Positions 7,613-15,107 are shown, counted from the stretch's first letter. The stretch is DNA of 17,021 bases from Pseudomonadota bacterium (GCA_023416455.1 JAEZHQ010000640.1:1-17021), one strand, 5' to 3'. The notes: generated by a model from the sequence alone, not told the origin. A program made the numbers and translations.

Positions 7613-8029
7613 TCAGCGGACGGCGAGCTTGGCGAGATGGGCCTTCAGGCGCAGGTCGGCTTTGGCGAAATGGTCGAAGTACCAGAATTGCAAAAGCTCG
7701 TCCGCCTTGCTCTTGGTGTAGGCGAAGGTGAAGACCGACTGCCGTGCCTCCACCTGCTGGGTGATCGCGTCGAGCAGCTCGCTGAGCCGGCGGTGCTGCG
7801 CCCGGTGCTCCGCAAGATGGGGGTAGCGGATGGACGCCTGGACCCGCTCCTCCCGCATGAAATGGCGGGCGGAGAGGTCGCGCAGCTCCTCCATCACCGC
7901 CAGCGCCTGGGCGCGCTGCTCCTCCTCGCCCGGCAGGGTCACGAAGCGGCGGATCAGGTCGTGCTGACGGCGGTGATCGGCGTCGATCCCGCCGTTGTCG
8001 AGGATCATCTCTTCGCGCCATTCCAGCAT
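7613..8029 (-). CDS. Bacteriohemerythrin, single domain
   Basis: A 138-residue four-helix-bundle protein that would bind O2 at a non-haem di-iron site. Ligands appear in the canonical pattern: H23 (DADHRRQHDLI), H56-x3-E60 (HFMREE), H75-x3-H79 (HLAEHRAQH) and H120-x4-D125 (DHFAKAD). The C-terminal KSKADELLQFWYFDHF is typical. The frame is open to 8161, but ATG 8029 starts the family-like MLEWREEM and has GGGAAGG about 8 bases upstream. No signalling domain is attached, so storage, delivery or buffering of O2 or iron are the options. It stands alone between pgeF and prs with flanking gaps of about 180-195 bp. The family assignment is firm; the physiological role is not. Confidence 0.94.
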   Translation of the reverse strand: MLEWREEMILDNGGIDADHRRQHDLIRRFVTLPGEEEQRAQALAVMEELRDLSARHFMREERVQASIRYPHLAEHRAQHRRLSELLDAITQQVEARQSVFTFAYTKSKADELLQFWYFDHFAKADLRLKAHLAKLAVR

Positions 8030-8193
8030 GGTCCGGCCTTCCCGTCGCTTTGAAGCCCCTTGCGCCTCAGTGTCGCGCGAAATCGCTGGCCATGCAATCA
8101 ATCCGTGGAAAAATCGTCGGACATGGAAGCAATCGCGAGGTGATCCGCATCGCTTCCGCACTCTTAAGACGAATGGCCTATGTTGGATGGAGT

Positions 8194-8217
8194 AACGCCG
8201 CCGTTGGCGACGGCGTC
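8194..8217 (-). terminator. Possible terminator after pgeF
   Basis: On the minus strand GACGCCGTCG-CCAA-CGGCGGCGTT can pair over 10 bp (two G-U) beginning 8 bases after the pgeF stop. There is no real T-run, so termination strength is doubtful. It would close the hldD-lgt-methyltransferase-pgeF unit. Confidence 0.45.
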
Positions 8218-8224
8218 CTCCGCG

Positions 8225-8992
8225 TCAGCCCTGGATCAGGATTGCGGAAAGGCCCCGGCCATAGTCCGATTCCCCGCGCAGGCGGGAGCGGCGGTAGCTG
8301 AAAAAGCGGTCCTCCTCGGCGGCGGTGTCGTTGGGGCAGCGCTGGATGATCTCGACTCCGGCGTCGCCGAGCCGGCGCGCGACATAGCCGACAAGGTCGA
8401 ACAGGAAATGGCCGGGCCGGCGCGCGGGCGCGAAATAGTCGCGGTTGCGCGGGTCCTCCTCCTGGAAGGGGGCGGGGAACTCCGGTCCCACCTCGTAGGA
8501 GCGCTGGGCGATGCAGGGGCCGACGGCGGCGACGATTCGGGACGGCTTGGCGCCGAGTTCGACCATGCGGGCGATGGTGGCCTCGATCACGCCGTCCTTG
8601 GCCCCCTTCCAGCCGGCGTGCGCGGCGCCGATCACCTTCGCCTTGCTGTCGGCGAACAGCACCGGGGCGCAGTCGGCGGTGAGGATGCCCAGCGCCACGC
8701 CCGGCACCCGGGTGACCATGGCGTCGGCCCGCGGCGCATCCTGCGGCCGCCAGGGCGCCTCGACGGTGACGCAGGTCGCGCTGTGCACCTGGTGGCAGGT
8801 GACGAGGCGGTCCGGCGGAAGGTCGAGGCGGCCGGCGGCGCGCGCGCGGTTCTCCGCGACGGCGGCCGGGGCGTCCCCGGACCCCAGCCCGACGTTGAGC
8901 GATGCGTACAGCCCCGTGGACACCCCGCCGCTGCGGGTGAAGAAGGCGTGGCGGATGTGTGTGATGTCGTTCAGCGCACCCAGCGTGATCAC
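8225..8992 (-). CDS. pgeF: Laccase-domain purine nucleoside phosphorylase/peptidoglycan editing factor PgeF
   Basis: A 255-residue YfiH/DUF152-family protein. Members were first called polyphenol oxidases; some have purine nucleoside phosphorylase/adenosine deaminase activity and E. coli PgeF edits peptidoglycan precursors. Metal-site and family motifs are present: CHQVHS (H70), TADCAPVLFAD (C108), GAAHAGWKG (H125) and VGPCIAQRSYEVG. An N-terminal FFTRSGGVSTG-YASLNVG block is typical. The frame runs open far upstream into the neighbouring gene, but family length and an AGGG just before it support the GTG at 8992. It follows the MidA-like methyltransferase by 38 bp and is probably the last gene of that operon. 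Confidence 0.94.
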   Translation of the reverse strand: MITLGALNDITHIRHAFFTRSGGVSTGLYASLNVGLGSGDAPAAVAENRARAAGRLDLPPDRLVTCHQVHSATCVTVEAPWRPQDAPRADAMVTRVPGVALGILTADCAPVLFADSKAKVIGAAHAGWKGAKDGVIEATIARMVELGAKPSRIVAAVGPCIAQRSYEVGPEFPAPFQEEDPRNRDYFAPARRPGHFLFDLVGYVARRLGDAGVEIIQRCPNDTAAEEDRFFSYRRSRLRGESDYGRGLSAILIQG

Positions 8993-9030
8993 GAACCCTG
9001 TCCCTCGCGTCTTGATCCGGTCTTCCGTTC

Positions 9031-10161
9031 TCAGGGGGCCTCGAAGCCCGCCGGGGCTCCCGATCCGGGGGAGGCGAGCGCGAGAACCTTGAACAGGGTG
9101 CCCATTTGGGCGGGATCGATCAAGCGGGCGAGCGCCGCGTCGATGTCGGCCGCCTGCCGCGGCGTGGCGGCGCGCTTCAGCGCGGCGGCGCGCGGAACGA
9201 TGCCGAGGCGGGTCAGCCAGGCCCCCTGGTCCACCGGGCCGAAGCTGGCGGCGCCGGCGCCGCGCGCCGCGGCGGCGATGGCGGCGAAGTCCACATGCGC
9301 GGTCAGGTCGGCCTCCCCGGGGGCCTCCAGCACCGGGGCATGGGCGTGCCGCCGCACGGCCTGGAGCGTGTCGCCGACCGCCGGACCGGCGGCGTGGCCG
9401 TAGTCGATGACCAGGGCGGCCCCCGGATGGGCGGCCAGCCGCTCGCCGATCAGCCGCGCCACCGCCTGGGAGGCGGGGGAGACCTCGACCACGCTGCCTT
9501 CGGGCGCGTCGCGCAGGGCGGCGGGCACCAGACGCGCGCCGGAACTGCCGAAAGCCTCCAGCACGAAGCGGAAACGGGGATCGCCTTCCGGCGAATCGGC
9601 GGCGCCGGAAGGCTCGTCGAGGGCGACCAGCCGCTCGAACCAGCCGTGGGCGGTCTTCTGGACCTGGCGGATGGGCAGGGCGTCGAAGAACTCGTTGGCG
9701 ATGATCAGGGCGGGTCCCTCCGGGACCTCCTCCAGCCGGTCGTGCCAGGTGACGGGCAGGGTGCCCAGCGTGGCCCGCTGGCGCGCGCGCAGGGCCGGGC
9801 TGGTCTCCACCAGATGGACCTCGGCGGCGGCGCGGAAGGCGGGCACCAGGGCGGCGGCGCGCAGCGCGTCCTGCATCAGCGTGCCGCGCCCCGGCCCCAG
9901 CTCCACGAGACGGAAGGGCGCCGGCCCGCCGAGCCGCCCCCACATGTCCACGCACCACAGCCCGATCAGCTCGCCGAACATCTGGCTGATCTCGGGGGCG
10001 GTGGTGAAGTCGCCGGACAGGCCGAAGGGATCCCGGCGCATGTAGTAGCCCAGGCGCGGGTGGCCCAGCGCCTCGCCCATGAAGGCGGCCACGGACAGCG
10101 GCCCCTCCACCAGGATGCGGCGGGCGAGCAGCCGGGCCAGGCTGTCGGAGTCGCCGCTCAT
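9031..10161 (-). CDS. MidA/NDUFAF7-family SAM-dependent methyltransferase (DUF185)
   Basis: A 376-residue class I SAM methyltransferase. The SAM loop is VELGPGRGTL (E87, G89, G91, G93), preceded by the family signature GDFTTAPEISQMFGELIG (50-67) and followed by IANEFFDALPIRQ and VIDYGH. The mitochondrial homologue NDUFAF7 methylates an arginine of the complex I subunit NDUFS2, so the bacterial protein may modify the NuoD-type subunit (inference). The ATG at 10161 overlaps the lgt stop in an ATGA tetranucleotide, indicating translational coupling. The lgt-methyltransferase-pgeF order is familiar from alphaproteobacteria. The frame is open well upstream, but only as a shadow of lgt. Confidence 0.93.
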   Translation of the reverse strand: MSGDSDSLARLLARRILVEGPLSVAAFMGEALGHPRLGYYMRRDPFGLSGDFTTAPEISQMFGELIGLWCVDMWGRLGGPAPFRLVELGPGRGTLMQDALRAAALVPAFRAAAEVHLVETSPALRARQRATLGTLPVTWHDRLEEVPEGPALIIANEFFDALPIRQVQKTAHGWFERLVALDEPSGAADSPEGDPRFRFVLEAFGSSGARLVPAALRDAPEGSVVEVSPASQAVARLIGERLAAHPGAALVIDYGHAAGPAVGDTLQAVRRHAHAPVLEAPGEADLTAHVDFAAIAAAARGAGAASFGPVDQGAWLTRLGIVPRAAALKRAATPRQAADIDAALARLIDPAQMGTLFKVLALASPGSGAPAGFEAP

Positions 10162-10961
10162 GCCGCCACGGTCCGGCGGGCGCGGGCGACCAGCCACAGG
10201 CCGAGCAGGACCATCGGCAGCGAGAGCAGCTGCCCCATGGTGGCCCCGGCGAAGAGGAAGCCGAGCTGCGGGTCGGGCTCGCGGAAGAACTCGACGACGA
10301 TTCGCGACAGGCCGTAGCCGATGAAGAAGAGGCCGGCGACGGTGCCCGGGCGGTTGCGGACGGCGGGCATGCGGACGGCGACGGCGAGCAGGACGAACAG
10401 CAGGGCGCCCTCCAGGGCGGCCTCGTAGAGCTGGCTGGGGTGGCGCGGCACCTGGACGGGATCGCGCGGGAACACCACCGCCCACGGCACGTCCGGCGCC
10501 GGCCGGCCGTACAGCTCGCCGTTGATGAAGTTGGCGATGCGGCCGAAGAACAGCCCGATGGGGGCGGCGGCGGCGATCAGGTCGCCGAAGGCGAGCGGCG
10601 AAATGCCCCGCCGCCGGGCGAACAGCAGGATCGCCGCCACGACGCCGAGCATCCCGCCGTGGAAGGACATGCCGCCGTGCCAGACCTGGAGCGCATCGAG
10701 CGGATGGTCGAGATAGAAGGGCAGGTTGTAGAAGAGCACGTAGCCGAGCCGCCCGCCGAGGATGACGCCGATGACCGCCCAGGTCAGGAAGTCGTCGAAA
10801 TCCTCCGCCGAGGGCCGGCCGCCGGAACGGCGCGCCAGGCTCAGGCAGTAGCGCCAGCCCAGCACGAAGCCCGCCAGATAGGCGAGGGCGTACCAGCGGA
10901 TGACGATCGGGCCGATCTCCACGGCGACCGGGTCGATGGCGGGAAAGGCGAGGACGAGCAT
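10158..10961 (-). CDS. lgt: Prolipoprotein diacylglyceryl transferase
   Basis: A 267-residue inner-membrane enzyme that moves diacylglycerol from phosphatidylglycerol to the lipobox cysteine of prolipoproteins. About seven hydrophobic segments are visible. Catalytic features include WHGGMSFHGGMLG (H101) and the PROSITE-type signature GRIANFINGELYG (140-152, R141), plus HPSQLYEA and FREPD near the C-terminus. The ATG at 10961 lies 8 bases after the hldD stop, so the two are probably one transcript, and its 3' end overlaps the methyltransferase by 4 bases. The open frame continues upstream inside hldD but is not homologous there. Size fits the family (260-300). Confidence 0.97.
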   Translation of the reverse strand: MLVLAFPAIDPVAVEIGPIVIRWYALAYLAGFVLGWRYCLSLARRSGGRPSAEDFDDFLTWAVIGVILGGRLGYVLFYNLPFYLDHPLDALQVWHGGMSFHGGMLGVVAAILLFARRRGISPLAFGDLIAAAAPIGLFFGRIANFINGELYGRPAPDVPWAVVFPRDPVQVPRHPSQLYEAALEGALLFVLLAVAVRMPAVRNRPGTVAGLFFIGYGLSRIVVEFFREPDPQLGFLFAGATMGQLLSLPMVLLGLWLVARARRTVAA

Positions 10962-10969
10962 GCGGGCTC

Positions 10970-11956
10970 TCAGCGGAAGGGGTCGGGCTGGTCGAGGAAG
11001 TCGCGGACGTAGCGGCGCACGCCCTCCTCCAGTTCGGTGAAGGGGTGGGTGAAGCCGGCGGCGCGCAGGCGCCCGGTCCGCGCCTCGGTGAAATACTGGT
11101 ACTTGCCGCGCAGCGGCTCCGGCATCTCCACATATTCGATGCGCGGCTCGCGCCCCAGCGCGGCGAAGGTGGCGAGCGCCAGGTCGCGGAAGCTGCGCGC
11201 CCGCCCGGTGCCGACGTTGAACAGGCCGCTGACCTCGGGATGGTCGAGCAGCCACAGCATCACCGCGACGCAGTCGTCGACATGGATGAAGTCGCGGGCC
11301 TGACCGCCGTCCTCGACGCCGGGGCGGTGCGACCGGAACAGGCGCGCCGGCTCCCCGGCGCTGAGCAGGGGATGGAGCTTGGCGACCACGCTCATCATGT
11401 CGCCCTTGTGCCGCTCGTTCGGGCCGTAGACGTTGAAGAACTTGAGTCCCGCCCATTGCGGCGGGGCCAGCCCGCCGTCGGCGAGGATGCGGGCGACGCG
11501 GCGGTCGACGAGATGCTTGGACCAGCCGTAGGCGTTCAGCGGGCGCAGCCCGGCCAGCGCCGCGGGCGAGGCGTCGTCGTCGAAGCCGGCCGAGCCGTCG
11601 CCGTAGGTGGCGGCGGAGGAGGCGTAGATCAGCCGGGCGCCGCGCCACGCGCACCAGCGCCAGAGATCGAGCGTCAGGGCGACGTTGCTGGCGACGATCT
11701 TGTCCACGTCGCGCTCGGTGGTGGCGGACACCGCGCCGAGATGGAAGATCAGGTCGATCTCCGCCGCGTTCTGGTCGAGGAAGGCCAGCGCGCCCTCGGG
11801 GGGCACCAGCGCGGCGACCTCGCGCTTGGCGAGGTTCTGCCACTTCTCGCCGTCGCGGAAACGGTCGATCACCGCAACCTCGGTGAGCCCGCGCGCCGCC
11901 AGGCCGGCCACGAGGTTCGAGCCGATGAAGCCGGCCCCGCCGGTGACCACGATCAT
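10970..11956 (-). CDS. hldD: ADP-L-glycero-D-manno-heptose 6-epimerase
   Basis: A 328-residue extended short-chain dehydrogenase/reductase that epimerises ADP-D-glycero-D-manno-heptose to the L-glycero form for the LPS inner core. The NAD(P)-binding GGAGFIGSN is at residues 6-14, the substrate-side loop HLGAVSATTERD at 72-83, serines in YASSAATYGD (111-120), and catalytic Y143-x3-K147 in NAYGWSK. FFNVYGPNERHKG and RDFIHVDD are typical of HldD. GGAAGGAAGG precedes the ATG at 11956. It starts the operon with lgt, so envelope LPS and lipoprotein functions share a transcript. Other sugar-nucleotide epimerases are related, but the FRDGEKWQNLAKR region favours HldD. Confidence 0.95.
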   Translation of the reverse strand: MIVVTGGAGFIGSNLVAGLAARGLTEVAVIDRFRDGEKWQNLAKREVAALVPPEGALAFLDQNAAEIDLIFHLGAVSATTERDVDKIVASNVALTLDLWRWCAWRGARLIYASSAATYGDGSAGFDDDASPAALAGLRPLNAYGWSKHLVDRRVARILADGGLAPPQWAGLKFFNVYGPNERHKGDMMSVVAKLHPLLSAGEPARLFRSHRPGVEDGGQARDFIHVDDCVAVMLWLLDHPEVSGLFNVGTGRARSFRDLALATFAALGREPRIEYVEMPEPLRGKYQYFTEARTGRLRAAGFTHPFTELEEGVRRYVRDFLDQPDPFR

Positions 11957-12003
11957 GCTGCCTTCCTTCCCGCAACGGCCGGCGTTTCACGGCCCCAGGT
12001 CTT

Positions 12004-12144
12004 AGAGCGGATCGCGCGGAACCGGAATCGATGTGAAGCGTGAATCCGCTCGCAGAACAAAGCTGTAGGGCATCGTGCGTTTCCGACCGAACGCACGATG
12101 CCCAGGAGAGACGGTATCCTATAGGCGGCGACCGGCATCGCCGC
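12004..12144. repeat. Cluster of three inverted repeats, possible intergenic palindromic element
   Basis: Three consecutive inverted repeats occupy the leuA-hldD gap: GAGCGGAT (12005-12012) with ATCCGCTC (12044-12051); a perfect 14-bp pair at 12068-12081 and 12090-12103 (GGGCATCGTGCGTT and its complement, 8-base loop); and GCGGCGA (12125-12131) with TCGCCGC (12138-12144). None has a T-run. The arrangement resembles a mosaic REP/BIME-type intergenic repeat, but copy number elsewhere in the genome cannot be seen. Confidence 0.55.
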
Positions 12145-12210
12145 AAGGCGTGCCGGCCGGCTGCGGCGGAAGGATGTGCTTCCCCTCATGCCGCCGGCCT
12201 TCGAGGCCAA

Positions 12211-12237
12211 GGCTTTCGATGGGGCGCATCGAAAGCC
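12211..12237 (-). terminator. Perfect 11-bp hairpin after leuA, probable terminator
   Basis: GGCTTTCGATG and CATCGAAAGCC pair perfectly around a 5-base loop, 7 bases beyond the leuA stop. On the minus strand the tail is TTGGCC, so the T-run is poor, but position and stability favour termination or 3'-end protection. Confidence 0.55.
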
Positions 12238-12244
12238 CGTGGCG

Positions 12245-13942
12245 CTACGCCGCGGCGGAGGCGGCCGCGCGGTTGGCCGCGCTGACCAGCGCGCGCAGGG
12301 AGGCGGTCACGATGTCGGCATCGACCCCGACGCCGAACAGCGTGCGCCCGTCGGCGGTGCGCACCTCCACATAGGCGGCGGCCTGGGCGTCCTCGCCGGC
12401 GCCGACCGCGTGCTCGCGGTAGTCGACCACATGCAGGTCGAGCCCGCAGCCCTGGCGCAGCGCATCCAGGAAGGCGTCGATGGGGCCGTTGCCGCGGCCC
12501 TTGATGGTCGTCGCCTTGCCGTCGCGCCGGACCACGGCGGTCAGGGTGCGCGGGCCGGAGTTCGGGCCGCGCGGCTCGGTGCCGTGCTCGATCAGGGCCA
12601 GCGGCTCCTCGACGTCCAGATACTCGGCCTTGAAGGCGGCGTGGATGTCGGCCGGGGCCAGCTCCTTGCCGCTCTCATCGGCGATGCGCTGCACCGTCTT
12701 GGAGAACTCGATCTGGAGGCGGCGCGGGATCTGGAAGCCGTAGTCCTTCTCCAGCACGTAGGCGATGCCGCCCTTGCCGGACTGGCTGTTGATGCGGATG
12801 ACCGCCTCGTAGGAGCGGCCCAGGTCCTGCGGATCGATGGGCAGGTAGGGAACCTCCCACTTGTCCGAGTTGGAGCGGGCCAGCGCCTTCAGCCCCTTGT
12901 TGATGGCGTCCTGGTGCGAGCCGGAGAAGGCCGTGAAGACCAGCTCGCCGGCGTAGGGGTGGCGCGGGTGGACGGGCAGCTGCGTGCAGTATTCGGAGAC
13001 GCGGACGATCTCGTTGATGTCGTCGATGTTCAGCCCGGGATCGACTCCCTGGGTGAACAGGTTCAGCGCCAGGGTCACCACGTCCACGTTGCCGGTGCGC
13101 TCGCCGTTGCCGAACAGCGTGCCCTCGACGCGGTCGGCGCCGGCCAGCATGCCCAGCTCGGCCGCCGCCACGGCGGTGCCGCGGTCGTTGTGAGGATGCA
13201 GCGAGATGATCGCGCTCTCGCGGTTCTTCAGGTTGCGGCAGAACCACTCGATCTGGTCGGCGTGGACGTTGGGGGTGGACATCTCCACCGTCGCCGGCAG
13301 GTTCAGGATGATCCGGCGCTGCGGCGTCGGCTGCCACACCGCCATGACCGCTTCGCAGATCTCCAGCGCGAAGTCCAGCTCGGTGCCGGTGAAGCTCTCC
13401 GGCGAATATTGCAGGACGACCTCGGTCTCCGGATGCTGCTCGGCCAGCTCGCGGATCAGCCGGGTGCCGGCGACGGCGATGTCGATGATGCCCTGGCGGT
13501 CCATGCCGAAGACGACGCGGCGCTGCAGCTCGGAGGTGGAGTTGTAGAGGTGCACGATGGCCCGCTTGGCGCCCTTGATGCCCTCGAAGGTGCGGCGGAT
13601 CAGCTCCTCGCGGGACTGGGTCAGCACCTGGATGGTGACGCCGTCGGGGATGCGGTTTTCTTCGATCAGGGTGCGGCAGAAGTCGAAGTCGGTCTGCGAG
13701 GCGGCGGGGAAGCCGACCTCGATCTCCTTGAAGCCCATGCGCAGCAGCACGTCGAACATCGCGCGCTTGCGGTCGGAGCCCATCGGCTCGATCAGCGCCT
13801 GGTTGCCGTCGCGCAGATCGACCGAACACCAGACGGGCGCCCTGTCCAGCGTGCGGCCGGGCCACTGGCGGTCGGCCAGGCGGACGGCGGGGAAGGGTGC
13901 GTACTTCGTGTGCTTCTGGTCCGGCGTGGCGATGTGGTTCAT
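12245..13942 (-). CDS. leuA: 2-isopropylmalate synthase, long form
   Basis: A 565-residue enzyme condensing acetyl-CoA with 2-oxoisovalerate, the first committed step of leucine synthesis. It is the long (type 2, Corynebacterium/Mycobacterium-like) form, with an N-terminal extension (KYAPFPAVRLADRQWP). The TIM barrel begins VDLRDGNQAL (R44, D45) and carries the HxHND metal motif in LHPHNDRGTA (H249, H251) and GNGERTGNVD. The C-terminal LeuA-dimer regulatory domain, with GRGNGPIDAFLDAL, binds leucine for feedback inhibition in the family. The ATG at 13942 gives normal length. It stands as a single gene with a roughly 350-base leader that may contain a leader peptide (separate entries), and a hairpin follows the stop. 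Confidence 0.97.
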   Translation of the reverse strand: MNHIATPDQKHTKYAPFPAVRLADRQWPGRTLDRAPVWCSVDLRDGNQALIEPMGSDRKRAMFDVLLRMGFKEIEVGFPAASQTDFDFCRTLIEENRIPDGVTIQVLTQSREELIRRTFEGIKGAKRAIVHLYNSTSELQRRVVFGMDRQGIIDIAVAGTRLIRELAEQHPETEVVLQYSPESFTGTELDFALEICEAVMAVWQPTPQRRIILNLPATVEMSTPNVHADQIEWFCRNLKNRESAIISLHPHNDRGTAVAAAELGMLAGADRVEGTLFGNGERTGNVDVVTLALNLFTQGVDPGLNIDDINEIVRVSEYCTQLPVHPRHPYAGELVFTAFSGSHQDAINKGLKALARSNSDKWEVPYLPIDPQDLGRSYEAVIRINSQSGKGGIAYVLEKDYGFQIPRRLQIEFSKTVQRIADESGKELAPADIHAAFKAEYLDVEEPLALIEHGTEPRGPNSGPRTLTAVVRRDGKATTIKGRGNGPIDAFLDALRQGCGLDLHVVDYREHAVGAGEDAQAAAYVEVRTADGRTLFGVGVDADIVTASLRALVSAANRAAASAAA

Positions 13943-14197
13943 GGCGCTTTCTTGTCCCTCTTGGCCCCGCCCGGCCGCCGGCGCTCTCTGGCCGGTTCGT
14001 GGCGGGTCGGTGGACGGGGCGTCGTCACAGGTCTCGGGTGACCGGCGCGGATACGGCCGCGGAGCTGCCGGGCGGGCTCAGCGACCGCTGCTAAGTCGCA
14101 GCCCCGGCCCCCTCCGGGAGACGATCGGCTGGAATGCGGCCGCCCGACGGCTGATGGTCGTCCGACTGGTGCGATGGGCGCTCATGGGAAAGATACA

Positions 14198-14290
14198 CTT
14201 CGACCGGAAAAAGGACAGGCGAACGCAGGCGACCCGGACGCTCACAGCGCCGGGTTGATAAGTCGCGCAAGGGCGTTCGTGGGATCGAAG
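14198..14290 (-). promoter_or_regulatory. Nested RNA stem structure over the leuA leader peptide
   Basis: Three nested helices can form in minus-strand RNA. Outer: CTTCGA-(T)-CC at 14290-14282 with GGTCGAAG at 14205-14198. Middle: CGAACGC at 14279-14273 with GCGTTCG at 14226-14220. Inner: ACCCGGCGCT at 14255-14246 with AGCG-(T)-CCGGGT at 14242-14232, closing a 3-base loop that includes part of the leader stop codon. A T5 run (14212-14208) lies between middle and outer 3' arms. Translation of the leader peptide would disrupt this fold. Confidence 0.45.
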
Positions 14291-14298
14291 CGGATCAT
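14242..14298 (-). CDS. Candidate leuA leader peptide, 18 residues
   Basis: ATG at 14298 to TGA gives MIRFDPTNALARLINPAL. There are three leucine codons, two of them CTT, a codon that looks rare in this GC-rich window, and the stop lies in the loop of a stable hairpin. There is no ribosome binding site, but the candidate promoter at 14306-14334 would start transcription at about the ATG itself, so the message could be leaderless, as known for rhizobial trpL leader peptides. The leucines are not tandem, and no clean intrinsic terminator was found, so this remains a hypothesis. Confidence 0.35.
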   Translation of the reverse strand: MIRFDPTNALARLINPAL

Positions 14299-14305
14299 GG
14301 CCCGT

Positions 14306-14334
14306 ACTCTGCGCAGGCGAGCCGTCGCTGTCAA
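14306..14334 (-). promoter_or_regulatory. Candidate promoter upstream of the leuA leader
   Basis: A perfect -35 hexamer TTGACA (14334-14329) is followed after 17 bases by a weak -10, CAGAGT (14311-14306). The predicted start of transcription is near 14299, next to the leader-peptide ATG. Confidence 0.45.
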
Positions 14335-14372
14335 GCCGCTAATCGGCCGCCGCGGGGCCGGCCGGCCCACCC

Positions 14373-15107
14373 TCACCCGAAGATCAGCCGGTAGAGGACG
14401 GGCAGCAGGATCGCCGTGGCCAGCCCGTTCAGCCCCATGCCGAGCCCGGCGAAGGCTCCGGCCACCTCGTTCTCCTGGAGGGCGCGGGCGGTGCCGATGC
14501 CGTGGGCGGCGACCCCCATGCCGAAGCCGCGCGCCCGCCGGTCCTTCACCCCCACCAGATCGAGCACCCAGGTGCCGAACGTGGCGGCGATGATGCCGGT
14601 CAGGATCACGAACACGGCGGTCAGCGAGGGCAGGCCGCCGATCTGCTCCGACACGCCCATGGCGATCGGCGAGGTGACGGACTTGGGCGCCAGCGACAGC
14701 AGCGTGCGCTCCGACGCCCCCAGCACCCAGCCCAGCGCCACCGCGCTGAGCGCCGCGGCGGCGGAGCCGGCGAGCAGCGCCGCCAGCATCGCGGCGGCGG
14801 AGCGGCGGACCTGCCGGAACTGGTTGTGCAGGGGCACGGCCAGAGCCACCGTGGCGGGGCCGAGCAGGAAATGGACGAACTGCGCGCCGTCGAAATAGGT
14901 GCGGTAGTCCACCCCGGTCACGGTCAGCAGGCCGACCAGGAGCAGGACGGCGGTCAGCACCGGGTTCAGCACCGGCCGCCGGCCGCAGCGCTCGAACAGC
15001 CACATCCCGGCCTGGTAGGCGAGCAGGGTCAAGGTCAGCCCGGCCAGCGGGCTGGCCGACAGATAGACCCAGATCTCCTGGAAATCGGCGGTGAGACCGG
15101 CGCTCAC
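14373..15107 (-). CDS. lrgB: LrgB/CidB family membrane protein
   Basis: A 244-residue polytopic inner-membrane protein. Family signatures are clear: LAPKSVTSPIAMGVSEQIGG (the PKSVTTPIA motif), GTWVLDLVGVKDRRARGFGMG and AAHGIGTARALQ, with a hydrophobic C-terminus. LrgB partners LrgA; CidAB/LrgAB pairs are holin/antiholin-like or act in export and uptake of metabolites such as pyruvate or glycolate. The start is GTG at 15107, which overlaps the lrgA stop by 4 bases (GTGA), so the pair is translationally coupled. Which transport or lysis role it has here is unknown. Confidence 0.94.
   Translation of the reverse strand: MSAGLTADFQEIWVYLSASPLAGLTLTLLAYQAGMWLFERCGRRPVLNPVLTAVLLLVGLLTVTGVDYRTYFDGAQFVHFLLGPATVALAVPLHNQFRQVRRSAAAMLAALLAGSAAAALSAVALGWVLGASERTLLSLAPKSVTSPIAMGVSEQIGGLPSLTAVFVILTGIIAATFGTWVLDLVGVKDRRARGFGMGVAAHGIGTARALQENEVAGAFAGLGMGLNGLATAILLPVLYRLIFG

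Larger units (their letters stand above)
13943..14372 (-). other. 430-bp non-coding region upstream of leuA
   Basis: No protein gene of normal size is supportable here. From the lrgB end it holds a GC palindrome at 14355-14368 just after lrgB, a candidate promoter (14306-14334), a possible leader peptide with a nested RNA fold (14198-14298), and another foldable stretch around 14070-14105 (GGGCT-GCGAC pairing with GTCGC-TG-AGCCC). Next to leuA the sequence is GC-rich, and the ribosome binding site is poorly defined (AGAGGGA lies 13 bases or more from the ATG). Confidence 0.6.

Noticed and set aside
8030..8193. Possible small gene or regulatory RNA in the gap upstream of hemerythrin
   Set aside because: No start with a ribosome binding site, no convincing promoter pair and no strong fold beyond the pgeF-side hairpin.
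9031..11133. Apparent fusions formed by long frames extending methyltransferase, lgt and pgeF upstream into their neighbours
   Set aside because: The upstream parts are out-of-frame readings of real adjacent genes; internal starts with family-typical N-termini and 4-bp overlaps explain the data.
12176..14041. A 621-codon plus-strand open frame opposite leuA
   Set aside because: It is the antisense shadow of a clear leuA; its translation is Gly/Ala/Asp/Val/His-rich with no recognisable domain, as expected for GC-rich DNA.
14078..14185. A 35-codon minus-strand ORF (MSAHRTSRTTISRR...) in the leuA leader
   Set aside because: It has no ribosome binding site and no leucine-rich segment; a weak CTGTCC-N17-TATCTT promoter upstream is not convincing.
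14355..14368. GGGCCGGCCGGCCC palindrome after lrgB as a terminator
   Set aside because: It leaves no loop without breaking central pairs and has no T-run; likely a chance GC palindrome.
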